Shown: positions 43,931-55,265 of the stretch, one piece after another
Layout: each line of letters opens with the position of its first letter
Position numbering within the stretch: the first letter of the stretch is position 1
NCBI RefSeq assembly: GCF_033115175.1
Contig: NC_084827.1
Location: forward strand, 121,427,701 to 121,491,700
Reading direction: 5' to 3'
DNA from: Lepus europaeus
Taxonomy: Eukaryota > Chordata > Mammalia > Lagomorpha > Leporidae
DNA: 64,000 bases
Program-made: the position numbers and the translations under genes
Notes under the pieces: generated by a model
Databases searched by the model: none
What the model saw: the letters and a program-made list of their open reading frames with translations, nothing else
What the model was told of the DNA's origin: nothing

Positions 43931-45972
43931 TGCTCAGATTTACTTAGAGCATGGTTTTCTAATCAGTGTATGATGGTCTAACATTTATGGTACACCCTGA
44001 GACAAGATAGATAGACTCTAAAACAATGAGTTTTATAGTCAGATTAGTTTGGGAAGGGCAGGTTGACTTGAATGAGTTGGATTTCTCTGAATTGATGAGG
44101 ACAGTTTGATAGGACTTCTCCAAGCCTATCTTACATTGAACTATGTTCTATTTGAGAACAGAAGGCAGTGTCTCATGTTTCTGAAATTTATTTGACATTG
44201 AACTCTTTTTGTTGCTTTTGAATACCATCTTACAAGATGTGGGATATGGTAGAATCTAGTTTGACAGTGGTGCTTTTTAGAATGAGTGTAGCTATGTTGT
44301 TAACTTAAATACTATGTATAGTTGAACAAAGAAACCAGTCTCTACAGACATATGTATATTGCTGTGTTCCTGAGATTGATATGTAAGTATAAGAGGCATA
44401 ACTTTTTGCTTTTATTTTTTTCAAAGATGTATTTTATACAGCTAAATGTGTTAAAAAAAATACCTCCAAGCTGCTTTGGTCTTACATTGGACTTCTTAGG
44501 CAATGCTTTCTGTTAACTGATGCTCTGAAGTCCAGAGAAGTCATTTGTATTTTATATGTAAGAAACTACAACAACTCTCTTTAAGCCAAAACCTTTTATC
44601 TGTAGAAAAATTAAAGGAAACTCAGTAAGTTTATTAAGGAAATACTGGGCTACCCATTTTTCCTAGCTATGCCATTTTATTAGATATGAAGAGCAAGAAT
44701 TGTAGCTTATGGTAATTTTTATGGATGTGGAAAATAAGGTCAAGTGGGCTTTATGGATGAACATTTTTTAATAGAATAATTTGAGTTATTTATTTATGTG
44801 AAAGTATTTTTTTTTTATATGAAACTTATGTGTGTAAAAAATCCAGCTGAAATACTTAAGAATTCCAAAACTGTTCAATCTGATCTTTATAATGGCTTTA
44901 TTTAATCTCATTGAATCCACATCTTAGAATAAACTTGGATTTAACTTTAATTCAAGTCATCATCAAAGTTCGGACAGCTGTTAATTTGACCCATAGATTA
45001 AGCGATTATTGTAGTGGGGATATTATTGAATGAGTAATCTTAAAGAAAATAGTTTCTGCTATAAGAGATACTAATGGTCATTTACACCTTAATGCCAATC
45101 ACATTAGATAATTCTGGGCCATAAATTGGGTGGGTCGTTTCTGTTATAATTTCAACTGGGGTTTTTCAGAGCAATTAGTGGCTCAAGTTTCAAATGTAGA
45201 AGCTGTTTATGTAACATAAACATTAGAGCTGGACTTGTAAGACTCTTGAAGCCCTGTGTGGAAAGTCTTTCTGAAGTCTTGGTATGCATTTTACTTTTCT
45301 TGCTACCATGTTAAATTTTGCGATAATTTTTTTACTTGGCTACTACCCTTTGTTTTTTGATGGAGTAGTCGGATCTTCTAAATTTTTTTTAGTGTTGTCA
45401 TATTTATTCAATACTCTGCTGACCAGATATTTATTTTTTAAGTGTTTAAATTCGAGGCTTATGGTTTTTCTGAGGTCTTCGAAGACCTGAACCGTTAATG
45501 CTCTCTTCCATGAAAACCACTCTGTGTATCAATGCCCTGAGTTATGACTGATGAAGAGAAGCTTTGCTGTCTAACCCTGCTGGCCTTTGGAAAAGAGAGA
45601 CATTTCTTAGATTGTCTTCTGGCTTGCTAGATACTCCTTTTTATCACAAAAGTGTGACTTTTAGGTTGTCTATTGATAGAGAGATGCACTTTTTATGTTT
45701 TTATGCATATATATATTAAATTTGATTTTTAGTATTGAGAAAAAAATACAGCGTGTTTTTGGTGTGTGTTGAGAAAGAGCTAATTAATGGTTATTAGGGA
45801 GGAATTTAACGAAGTGCTAATTATGTTACTTGGCTCTGTGAAAGTTAAATTTTTCCCAGATACCTTTCTCTCTGAGTAGATCTGTGTTAATTATGATAAT
45901 AATAAGAAGCACGCGAGCTGCATTATTCCACTTGACATATATGTTATACTAATTTTTTTTTTTAATTTTCAG

Positions 45973-46016
45973 ATGAAACGTTCTGTCAGCCACCCTGGTT
46001 CTTGTAATTCAGAAAG
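45973..46016 (+). CDS. PLEKHA3: PLEKHA3 exon 6 (44-base exon)
   Basis: A very short exon after a T-rich tract ending TTTTCAG and before donor GTAAAATC. It encodes MKRSVSHPGSCNSE plus two bases of Arg220. RSVSHP is a plausible basophilic-kinase or 14-3-3 type site (inference). The length is not a multiple of three, so skipping it would shift the frame. Confidence 0.94.
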
Positions 46017-47076
46017 GTAAAATCAACTTTTGTTTTGACTGAGTTCTGTCAAAATTATCCTTATTTAAGGAAATTTTTATGAAGAAAGGAAGGGATTACT
46101 GAAAAGAAAACTACTTGATTGAAGAAATTCACCTTCTAGATAGATGTTGCCAGTCTTCCAGGTTGTTAAACTGCTTGTTTTTTTTTTTCCGCAGTATTCA
46201 TTTAACTAGCTATGACTGTCTTATAGAGTTCTTTGGAAAGTGTCGAAATGATGACGTTAGCATGCATTTTGCTACATTGACTGCTGAGTGCTGAACCCTT
46301 ACTGTGGTTTTGGTGTTTTTCTCTGATGATTATGCCGTCTTTGAGCCATCAGTGCTGAGACGAAGCCAGCCATGCCCATGCCTGACAGGTCAGGGAATGC
46401 AGAGTTCTACCCGCTCCTTTTCCAGGAAAATGGGAGCTTAATCAACCTTTGACAAACTTTTTATTTTTTTAATAAAAATTGCTCTTAACTGTTCCTGATG
46501 AATCGAGGTTGTCATTAAGTGTTGTTATGTTTGGCTGTCATAAAACAGGAGATGCAGTGCAACTTGGGTGGTAATTTGTTTCTGTGTTTTATTTTTTAGA
46601 CTGATTGTTAAAAAACTAGTTTGTCTCGCCTCCTTTTTGTGACCTTAATCTTCTCCTGCTCTCAGTGAGTGTACCTCTAACACTCTCCCCAGACTCCTGG
46701 CCCATCCCTGCTAGTCTGCTGGTTTTGACCAGATAGGAATTGACTTTAGACACATACTCGTGAACTCTCTAACTTTCCATTTTTAAACATTTGTAAATCC
46801 TCTGATATGTCTGCTGTCTCGCTGGACCTTCTCTTCTGTACACCTTGTCTGTTTAGTTCAGGCTGCGGCTGTATTCTGCAGGTTACCAGCTGGATTCTAT
46901 TTGCGTTGCCTCGCTTACAGTTTGACCTCTGAGCAGGATGTTGCTAACATAAGACATTGGACATAAAAGTAATTCTTTATTCACTTAAAGGGAAGTCATT
47001 TAAAATTCCAATTAAGTTGATATTGTTCTTATTTATTTAAGTCCTTACAACTTAACACTTTTTATTTAATTTGCAG
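46017..47076 (+). other. PLEKHA3: PLEKHA3 intron 6
   Basis: A 1.06 kb intron free of recognisable transposons. Nothing further seen. Confidence 0.8.
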
Positions 47077-47192
47077 GAGTAGCCACTGTACAAAAGAACC
47101 AGTGTCTACACTTCACCGACTCTCCCAGCGACGCCGAAGAACCTACTCAGATACAGACTCTTGTAATGATATTCTCCTTGAAGAATCAGATA
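47077..47192 (+). CDS. PLEKHA3: PLEKHA3 exon 7: Arg-rich segment
   Basis: A 116-base exon, acceptor TTTAATTTGCAG, donor GTAAGTTA. It encodes residues 220-258, including [20 protein letters not shown]. Four consecutive Arg precede TYS, a typical basophilic kinase context, and an acidic LLEESD stretch follows. Confidence 0.96.
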
Positions 47193-47324
47193 GTAAGTTA
47201 GAAAGGTTATGTCTCTTTCTTTGTCCTATTTGGCAAAATTGTCAGGCTTTGTATATTCTGGAATGAAAGATACAGAACACTGTACCCTGCTCTAGGATTA
47301 ATTCCTTAATTCAGAACTAGGCAG

Positions 47325-47622
47325 GGAGCTGGCACTGTGGCATAGTGGGTAGAGTTATGTGGGCACCGGTTCGAGTCCTGGCTGCTCCACTTCTGATCTA
47401 GCTCTCTGCTAATGGCCTGGGAAAGCAGTAGAAGATGACCCATGTCCTTGGGCTAATGTACCCACGTGGGAGACTGGGAAGAAGCTTCTGGCTACTGGCT
47501 TCAGATCGGTGCAGCTCCGGCTGTTGCAGCCAATTGGGGAGTGAACCAGCGTATGGAAGACCTCTCTCTGCCTCTGCCTCTTTGTAATTCTGCCTTTCAA
47601 ATAAATAAATACATTTTTTTTT
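47325..47622 (+). mobile_element. C-SINE
   Basis: GGGAGCTGGCACTGTGGC head and CTTTCAAATAAATAAATAC tail; a short deletion shortens the region after the head. Confidence 0.86.
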
Positions 47623-47767
47623 CAAAAAAGATCTAAGCAAACCTAGTCAACAGATGTATGTATATCCAACAAGCACAAAGTCAACAGAAATATTTGTATC
47701 CTTCTACACACAGCTAAGAAATGCTGAAGGTTGCTTTTTAAATATTGTATCTTCAAGAATATATGAA

Positions 47768-48190
47768 CATGCTTCCAAATGTTTGTATAAAAATGGAATT
47801 AAGGTACTGGTGTTAAGCTGCTGCCTGTTATTCCAGCATCCCATATGAGTACCGGTTCTAGCCCAAGTTGTTCTGTGCCCAGTTCAGCTCCTTATTAATG
47901 TACCTAGCAAAGCAGTAGGTAGTGGCCCCAGTGCTTGGGCCCCTGCCACCCACACGGGAGATGTGGATGGGAGTTCCAGGCTCCTGGCTTCATCCTGGCC
48001 CAGGATGGGATGTTGTGGTCATCTGAGGAATGAACCAGCAGATAGAAGATCTCTCTCTTTCTCACTACCCTCTCCCCTCCCCACTGTCTCTAACTCTGCC
48101 TTTCAAATAAATACATTCATCTTTTTTAAAGGTGGAATTAAAAGATAAGTTTATTTTGGTGCAACATTTTTGAAATCCATGAATTATAAT
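47768..48190 (+). mobile_element. Mariner-like MITE split by a C-SINE
   Basis: The left part is CATGCTTCCAAATGTTTGTA and AAAAATGGAATTAA, the right part GGAATTAAAAGATAAGTTTA then TTTTGGTGCAACATTTTTGAAATC. The remainder is cut by a minus-strand SINE at 48191. Confidence 0.58.
47802..48122 (+). mobile_element. C-SINE inside the MITE
   Basis: A degraded head (GGTACTGGTGTTAAGC), GGTTCTAGCCC B box and CTTTCAAATAAATACATTC tail. TGGAATTAA occurs on both sides (about 47793 and 48123). Confidence 0.8.
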
Positions 48191-48503
48191 TTTTTTTTTT
48201 CAAAAAAAGATTAATTTATTTGAAAGTGTTACAGAGAGGCAGGAGCAGAGGTAGAGAGAAAGAGAGATCTTCCATCCGTTAGTTCACTCCCCAAATGGCC
48301 ACAATGGCCAGGGCAAAGCCAGGAGCCAAGAGCTTCTTCCGGGTCTTTTACATGGGTACAGGGCCCAAGCACTTGGGCCATCTTCCATTACTTTCCCAGG
48401 CCATAGCAGGGAGCTGGATCAGAAGTGGAGCAGCCGGGACTCGAACTGCTGCTGCAGGGATGCTGGTGCTGCAGGCAGAGGTTTGGCCACAGTGCCAGGC
48501 CCT
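48191..48503 (-). mobile_element. C-SINE
   Basis: AAAAAAGATTAATTTATTTG to GGCCACAGTGCCAGGCCC; a deletion near the head removes part of the left monomer. Confidence 0.82.
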
Positions 48504-48514
48504 ATAATAACTTT

Positions 48515-48586
48515 TTTTAAAAGATGTATTTATTTGAAGGCAGAGGCAAAGAGAGAGAGAGAAGAAAGAGAGGTTTTCCATCCAGG

Positions 48587-48618
<32 letters not shown>

Positions 48619-48870
48619 GTCTTTCATCCACTGGTTCACTCCCCAGATGGCCTCAACAGCCAGAGCTGCGCTATCTGAAGCTAGGAGCCAGGAGCTTCTA
48701 GGTCTCCTATGCGTATGAAGGCCCAAGGACTTGAACCCTCTTCTACTGTTTCCTCAGGCCATAGCAGAGAGCTGGATTGGAAGTGGAGCAGCCGGGACTC
48801 AAACTGGCACCCATATGGGATGCCAACACTGCAGGCGGCAGCTTTACTTGCTGTGCCACAGGGCCAGCAT
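48515..48870 (-). mobile_element. C-SINE with expanded GA tract
   Basis: AAAAGATGTATTTATTTGAAG to GTGCCACAGGGCCAGC. GAGAGAGAGAGAGAGAGAG near 48605 and a repeated TTTTCCATCC/CTTTCATCC block show a local duplication. Confidence 0.82.
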
Positions 48871-48934
48871 CTCTATAATAACATTTTAAATGAACTTGTG
48901 TATGTGGATTTCAGTTTTTTTTTTTTTTGTATTA

Positions 48935-49263
48935 AAATATACATCTTGTTTGTTAATTGAGAGGCAGAGAGAGAGAGCCAACTAGACAGAGGCAGACACA
49001 AAGCTCCCGTCCACTGGTTCACTTCCCACGTGCCTGCCGCAGTTGAGACAAGCTATGCCTGAAGCCAGGAACTAGGAGCTCAGTCCAGGTTCTCCTGCCT
49101 GGGTGGCAGAAATCCAGTTCTGCAGCCATTACTGCTGCCTCCTAGGGTTTGCGTTAGCAGGAAGCTAGACTTTGGAGCTGGAGCTGTGTGTGAAACCCAA
49201 ATTTCTGATGAGGGATATGGGTGTTTTAAGCAGTATCTTAACTGCTAGGCTGAATACCTATCT
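48935..49263 (-). mobile_element. C-SINE, old
   Basis: TTGTTTGTTAATTGAGAGGC to GGCTGAATACCTATCTCC; diverged. Confidence 0.75.
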
Positions 49264-50564
49264 CCAGACTTACCTTTTATTCTGTTAACATGAACTTTCT
49301 GAGCTACTCTTGTGTGTGTGTGCGTTACACAGTCTTACTCTGACTACATTTTAGTAATTTCTTAATAGCTTCTGGTCATCTTTTTCTTTCACTACATCTG
49401 CATTTTAAAAACATTTTAGAAGAAAGCATGCATTTTTTCTAGGGGAGTATCAAGGCAAGTTCTGAGTTGGAAGAAAAATAATCAGCCTTGTTAGTTATGT
49501 ACCTCGAAATGGTTAAGGCAAATAATTGCGTCTGTTAGTAGTGGTGGCTTACCCTAGTATTCATCCCTGTATCTTTTTCTTCCTTATTAAAGAGACAGTA
49601 CAATGTGACCTTAGGAAAGATTTTGTGATAAAATTGTCACTAACTTTTCTTGAGAGGAAAAGCTTTGAAGGGGTGCTAAAATACGGAGTTTGAAAGTAGT
49701 GTCCATGACTTCCTGTGAGCGCAAAATGACCTTCTTAATACTCGTCCACGAACAGATTTGTAGTTTTAAAATTTTTTCTTATTTCCCATGAAGCCTATGG
49801 GATAGGAGTTACGTAAAGCTCCCAGTTAAGGAACAGGCCATGTTCCAGGAGTTCATTTGTCAGTCGGTTAGTGTTTCTCCTGTGGATTGACACAACAAAT
49901 GGTGGCGCAGAGGCTTCTGGTAGCCTAGAGCCTAGCTAAATCACAGTGTGGCTGAAACTGGGCAGAATAGTGATGTGCTTTTCTAGTATTTGAATGTATT
50001 GGAAACTCTGGTTAAGATAGGGTTATTACTTAACCAGAGAGTTAAACTGGTTTAACTGGAGGGTAATGTAGAGTTCTGGCAGATGGCGGTGGTTCAATAA
50101 TGGACTACTGGCTGTTTTCAGGTATTTAGAATATGGTGGCATCTTTTTTTCTTCATGCCCATTTTTTTGTTTTCAGAATTCATAATTGATAAGAGGGTAT
50201 GTTACCATTTTGAAATTAAGTGGGACAAAGGGTAGAGAAAGGAAGGAAGAAAAAGGGGTGAGGGAGGTAGGAGAGAAAGAAAATTTCCTGGGCCACTTGA
50301 GCAAGACCTGGAAGAAGAAAGAAGAGAGACAGAATGCGCAGGTAACACAGACTCTGATTCACTCCTCGTTCTTTGTGCCTTGTACACACAACTCTCTTAG
50401 TCCAGAGAAAAGAGTTCTGTGTGTGGTCTGCCCTGTCTTCTAGATGATACTTCTCTTTGTCTCTCGCACAGAGGCCAGGTGATAGCTGAGTTACTAGTTT
50501 TTTGGAAAGCTACCCATTTTTCCTAAGCTTTCTTCCTTTTTGGGAACTTGGTCCTGAATATTTT

Positions 50565-50850
50565 TGGTTTTAGATTTATTTATTTATTTGAAAGGCAGAG
50601 TGACAGGAGAGAGAGGTTTTCTACTTAGTGGTTCACTCCCCAAGTGGCTGCAATGGCCCTCGCTGGGCCAGAAGAAACCCAGGATCCTGGAACTCTATGC
50701 GGGTCTTCCTTGTGAGTGGCAGATGCCCAAGGGCCTGGGCCCTCCCAGGTCCGGGTGCAATAGCAGGAATCTGGATTGGAAGTGGAGAAATCAGGACTTG
50801 AACTGGTGATCCAATATGGGGTGCTGGTGTTGCTGGCTGTGGCTAAATTG
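50565..50850 (-). mobile_element. C-SINE, old
   Basis: TTTAGATTTATTTATTTATTTG to GCTGGTGTTGCTGGCTG; the head end is degraded. Confidence 0.78.
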
Positions 50851-50929
50851 CTTCAAAACTAGTTGTACACAAACACGCACACACACAGGTGCACTCATAG
50901 TACACATAATACACATACAAATATATATA

Positions 50930-51260
50930 TTTTTAAAGATTTATTTTATCTGTTTGAAAGTCAGAATTACACAGAAGAGAGACAGAGAGAGAGAGAGTCT
51001 TCCATCTGCTGGTTCACTCCCCATTGGGTGCAATCACCAGAGCTGCATCCATCCAAAGCTAGGAGCCAGAAGTCAGGAGCTTCTTTCGGGTCTCCCATGC
51101 AGGTGCAGGGGCCCAAGGACGTAGACTATCCTCTACTGCTTTCCCAGGCCATAGCAGAGAACTGGAACTGAAGTGGAGCAGCTGGAACTTGAACCGGTGT
51201 CCATATGGGATGCCAGCACTGCAGGCAGCGGCTTCACCCACTACGCCACAGTGCCAGCTC
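50930..51260 (-). mobile_element. C-SINE
   Basis: TTTAAAGATTTATTTTATCTG to GCCACAGTGCCAGCTC. A (CA)n stretch lies just before it near 50876. Confidence 0.86.
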
Positions 51261-51519
51261 TGCACATACATATATTTTAGTTCTTTGGAATTTCTTTAAA
51301 TTGGCTAGGTCAGAAGTTTCATTCTTATATTTCTATTTATGCTAAAGTTTAGTGTTTCAATTAGTTGCCAAAGCAGAAACTGAATTAGTGCTCTTTCTTA
51401 TAAAACATGCTTTGCAATTGATAGTCTTAGTTGAAAGTCTTTATTACCAAATATTCTCCTTGTGAGATGCAACTATTTCTATTTTATATTTAAGAATTTT
51501 TTTAAAAAAAGTAAAGGTA

Positions 51520-52193
51520 GGGGCCGGTGTTGTGGCTTAGTAGGTAAAGCTACCACCAGGGACACAGGCATCCCACATGGGCACCAGTTCGAGACTCAGC
51601 TGCTCCACTTCCGATCTAGCTCCCTGGTAAAGTGCCTGGGAAAGCAGTGGAGGATGACCCAAGTGCTTGGGCCCCTGCACCCTTGTGGGAGACCTGGAGG
51701 AAGCCCCTGGCTCCCAACTTCTGAATGGCGCAGCTCTGGTTGTTGCAGCCATTTGGGGAGTGAACCAGCAGATGCAAGATCTCCTTCTCTCCCTCTCTCT
51801 GTAACTCTTTCAAATAAATAAATAAATAAATCTTTTTTTTTTTTTTTTTTTTTTTTGGACAGGCAGAGTTAGACAGTGAGAGAGAGAGACAGAGAGAAAG
51901 GTCTTTCTTCCGTTGGTTCACCCCCCAAAGGCTGCTGCGGCTGGCGCGCTGTGCCGATCTGAAGCCAGGAGCCAAGTGCTTCTCCTGGTCTCCCATGTGG
52001 GTGCAGGGCCTAAGCACTTGGGCCATCCTCCACTGCACTCCAGGGCCACAGCAGAGAGCTGGACTGGAAGAGGAGCAACTGGGACAGAACTGGCGCCCCA
52101 GCTGGGACTAGAACCCGGAGTACTGGCGCAGCAGGCGGAGGATTAGCCTAGTGAGCTGCGGTGCCGGCCAATAAATAAATCTTTAAAAAAATT
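51520..52193 (+). mobile_element. C-SINE host of a nested SINE, with TSD
   Basis: GGGGCCGGTGTTGTGGC head and CAAATAAATAAATAAATAAATC tail interrupted at 51831. After the nested copy the tail resumes AATAAATAAATCTTTAAAAA. The outer duplication is GTAAAGGTA at about 51511 and 52194. Confidence 0.88.
51831..52169 (-). mobile_element. C-SINE nested in a SINE tail
   Basis: Over 20 T then GGACAGGCAGAGTTAGACAG to CTGCGGTGCCGGCC. AATAAATAAATCT flanks both sides, so the target was the A-rich tail of the older copy. Confidence 0.9.
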
Positions 52194-52544
52194 GTAAAGG
52201 TAACAAATGGTCATGATAAATGAAAACAGTGTGTATACAAGTACTGTGGCCTCGGGGTAGAATTGTGCCACTGCAGCTCTGTCTCCCTGGGGTGGCATGA
52301 TGGTTCAGTGAGCTGCATTCTGAATGAACGGTGGCAGCCTTCAGTATGAGCTGCCTTGTCAGCTGTGCTCAGAAAGCCTTGCAACAAAAAGGGGCAGTCC
52401 TGGATTTAGTCTGAGTTCTGCTAACAAGTGTGGGAGGTGCGCCCTTTTTCACACCTTGATTTCTTTGCCAGGTAACAAGAGGGATACTAAAAGCATTAAC
52501 CAGTTAGGTTGGAAAAGCCACAGCTAGTTAAGAAAGGTTAAGTT

Positions 52545-52615
52545 TAATTCAGCAAATATTTATTAAATAGCCATTATGTGCCAGCCATGGTTCTAGCAAT
52601 GAACAAAGTAAAAAT
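52545..52615 (+). repeat. L2-like fragment
   Basis: TTCAGCAAATATTTATTAAA and ATTATGTGCCAGCCATGG then AATGAACAAAGTAAAA resemble the same ancient repeat as at 24515. Confidence 0.45.
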
Positions 52616-52721
52616 CTCTACTTAAGGTAGTTTCATAGTTATCTCACAAACTCTGAAGTTTCTCCTTATGGCTGTCAGTAGTAGAAAAGTTAGATTTTTT
52701 TTTTCCTACCAGACACACAGG

Positions 52722-53082
52722 CTGGCATTGTTGTACAGTGGATAAAGCTACCACTTAGGAGGCTGACATGCCATGTCAGAGTGCCTGTTTGAGTCCATGT
52801 TGCTCTGCTTCTGATCCAGTTTCCGGCTGATGCACCTAGAAATAAAGGTAGCAGAGGATGGCCCAAGTGCTTGGGCCCTGCTACCCGTGTGGGAGACCAG
52901 GATAGAGTTCTTGGCTCTTGGCTTCAGTGTGACCTAGACATGGCCATTTAGGTAATGAGCCAGAGGATGAAAGATCTCCCTCTCTCTTTCTCTCTTTCAC
53001 AACACACACACACACACACACCCTCTCTTTCTATCACTCTGCCTTTCAAATAAATAAATCTTAAAAAAGTAAAAAAAAAAAA
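52722..53082 (+). mobile_element. C-SINE with (CA)n insertion
   Basis: GGCTGGCATTGTTGTAC head, TTTGAGTCC B box, a (CA)10 tract at 53001-53020 in the CT-rich part, and CTTTCAAATAAATAAATC tail. Confidence 0.85.
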
Positions 53083-53227
53083 CAACCCTGGAAAACAGCA
53101 AATAACAACTAACAGAAAGCTTAAAGAAATTTTGTGTTGCTGAATAGAAAATTAACATGTTCTTTCACAGAAGTCCTGGATTTAGTATTAACAGGATATT
53201 TAATCTTTTAATTAATTTATTAATTAG

Positions 53228-53355
53228 GACCTACTCACTGTTCAAGAAATACACTTAATGGAGACTTGACATCAGCAACCATCCCTGAAGAAAACAGACT
53301 CACGGCCAAAAAGAAGCCTGAATCGGAAGATCTTCTTCCACCCTCCTCTTCCTGA
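53228..53355 (+). CDS. PLEKHA3: PLEKHA3 exon 8: C-terminus
   Basis: Acceptor TTATTAATTAG; the first two bases complete Arg259 and 41 codons follow to TGA 53353-53355. It encodes [20 protein letters not shown] and ends EDLLPPSSS. The end is Ser/acid-rich and less conserved than the rest. Total protein is 300 residues. Confidence 0.96.
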
Positions 53356-55265
53356 GGAAACCGAAGTGTCCAGCTTCCTCTAAGTATTGCTATGCAAAAG
53401 CTGCTGTCACTCAGCTGTTGTCATAGGGATTAGTGTCTCCCTTAGGATTTCTCTGCACTTTATAGAATATTGTAAAACAAACAAAAAACCCACATACTTT
53501 TGAAGTGTATTTTATCTTTATATAGTTTATTTGCAAGAGTATTTTCCTAATAACTTCACAGTATGAATGTGCATCTTTTTTTTTTTTTTTAAACAAATGA
53601 TGATGTAACATTTTGACATCCATAAGGACAAATGTAGATATTTTTCTAAAAAACTGTGAGGGACTGACGGATTGGTCAGTGAGTATTGTAGCTTATAAAC
53701 ATGAAATCTTGAAAGGTTTCAGTTTGACAGAAGTGTGATACATGTAACTTGTGCCATGGACCAAACGGTCACTTTACCCCAGCTAAAACTGAGTTATGAT
53801 AGCAGCTTGATGGTGATTGTATTCTATTTCTTTAAGCAGAAAGGAAACTCTTAATATTCTAAATATCTTTAACCCAAATACCACGACATTGAATCCGAAT
53901 ATTTTTTAAAACCCAGACTGTGCTGTGCTTCATATGTGAAGTTGACACTACTGAATTTGCCAATACCAAATGTTGGGTTAAAATATTTAATTTTTGTTTA
54001 TTTATTTTCTTGTTACATCAAAAGAGTATTGCATCCTCACTTTTGTGACATACCAAATTTAAGATATGTATGCATTGTTATTTACATTGCTTTAGAAATG
54101 AGGCTAACATTGTAGTGACCTTGCTCACTTATGCCAGAGAAATAAACCACTTCTGATGGAAGAGGATTTTAGTGCTTTTTTCCTCAGATAGATGTTAAGC
54201 TGCTGTTGTAAGGTATTGTTTGCAGCTCTTTAGGATATCTGGAGACATTTTAATTTATGAATATTTATACAAAAGAGGAATTCCTTCAAGGTTCTTTGCC
54301 ACTTGAGAATGGCATTATTTAAAGAACAAATAGTATTTTTTGATAGTGCCTGTCTATATCTATTGTCAGTGTTTGCCTTGTTATCTGTGTTTCTGAATTC
54401 ACTTTGGGGTGATGATATTGTCCAAGGTTTTGGATGATGAGCACTTTAAAGCAAACTGGTTTGGTGTTTTTTAAGTTAATCATGTTTAATAAATATGTGG
54501 TTTTTGCAATCAAACTCATCATATAATACATTGTATTTTTTATGCTCACTGCTATTCTGTGTAATCTTTATTAAGTGCTATGATAGTATTCTTTATTGAT
54601 TTAATTTTTTTTTCTGGGCCTGCTGGTAAATACAAATGAAGCATGTTGTCAGTTTTTGCTGCCTGTGAACTTAGAATGGTGTGGAATATTTCACCTTAAA
54701 TTTCTCTTGCAAGTTAATGTGGGTTTTTTTTTTAAAGAGTTAATACTTGGGTGTTTACTAAAATAAATATGTAATGACAGGCTTTCTTCTTTAAGTTTAA
54801 TATGGGCATATGAAATCTATAAATAACCTAGATACATTACTATGTATTTATAAACTGTATGCTACTTAAAAGTATGATTTTAAATAGCACACAGATCATT
54901 CGAGTGTATTTAGTGGCATTTTTTCTTGCTCATAAGACTAATTTGAAAAAAAAAAAGTTTGATAATATAGTACATTTCCATGTTGGTGAAGTAATCAGGT
55001 GTTTTGCTTTTTTTCAGTATAGTAAGAACTTGTACAGTGAGAATACAAAGAAGATCAAGGTGCTGCCGATAGGAAGTTTTTTCTGGTAGTCAGTGTTTTG
55101 TTTTTTTCCCCAAAGTAATAGATGATAAAAATACTATAATAACTTTTTGAACTCATAGGATAGGAAATGAATCCATTTTCTATTTCTTTACTCAAATATA
55201 TGAGTTCATGAAAAGTTTTCTGTAAATATTTTTTATAAAATAAAGTCATTTTCTCTTTTGTATCG
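53356..55265 (+). other. PLEKHA3: PLEKHA3 3' UTR
   Basis: About 1.9 kb of AT-rich, SINE-free sequence with several ATTTA pentamers. AATAAA signals occur at 54141, 54488, 54762 and 55239. The last is followed by a T/G-rich GTCATTTTCTCTTTTG stretch and is the best distal end. Use of each site is inferred. Confidence 0.65.
55239..55244 (+). terminator. PLEKHA3: PLEKHA3 distal poly(A) signal
   Basis: AATAAA followed within 20 bases by a T-rich downstream element. Earlier hexamers at 54141, 54488 and 54762 may be used alternatively. Confidence 0.5.

Larger units (their letters stand above)
42396..45972 (+). other. PLEKHA3: PLEKHA3 intron 5
   Basis: A 3.6 kb intron with two C-SINEs (42905, 43600). 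From 43935 to 45972 there are two kilobases with no SINE or L1 I can recognise, unusual in this window and possibly constrained or simply old unique sequence. Confidence 0.82.
47193..53227 (+). other. PLEKHA3: PLEKHA3 intron 7
   Basis: A 6 kb intron with C-SINEs at 47325, 47802, 48191, 48515, 48935, 50565, 50930, 51520 (carrying one at 51831) and 52722, a MITE at 47768, and an L2-like fragment near 52545. The stretch 49270-50560 contains no recognisable element. Confidence 0.85.
21600..55265 (+). other. PLEKHA3: PLEKHA3 (FAPP1) gene
   Basis: The complete coding part of PLEKHA3, the phosphatidylinositol-4-phosphate adaptor FAPP1, which binds PI4P and ARF1 at the trans-Golgi network and has been linked to SAC1 activity at ER-Golgi contacts. 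Eight coding exons (21976-22015, 27422-27538, 34181-34336, 40087-40223, 42231-42395, 45973-46016, 47077-47192, 53228-53355) join in phase to exactly 300 residues, the human length. The PH domain spans about residues 1-93, followed by a predicted helical linker and a Ser/Pro/Arg-rich tail. The transcription start was not determined. Confidence 0.97.
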
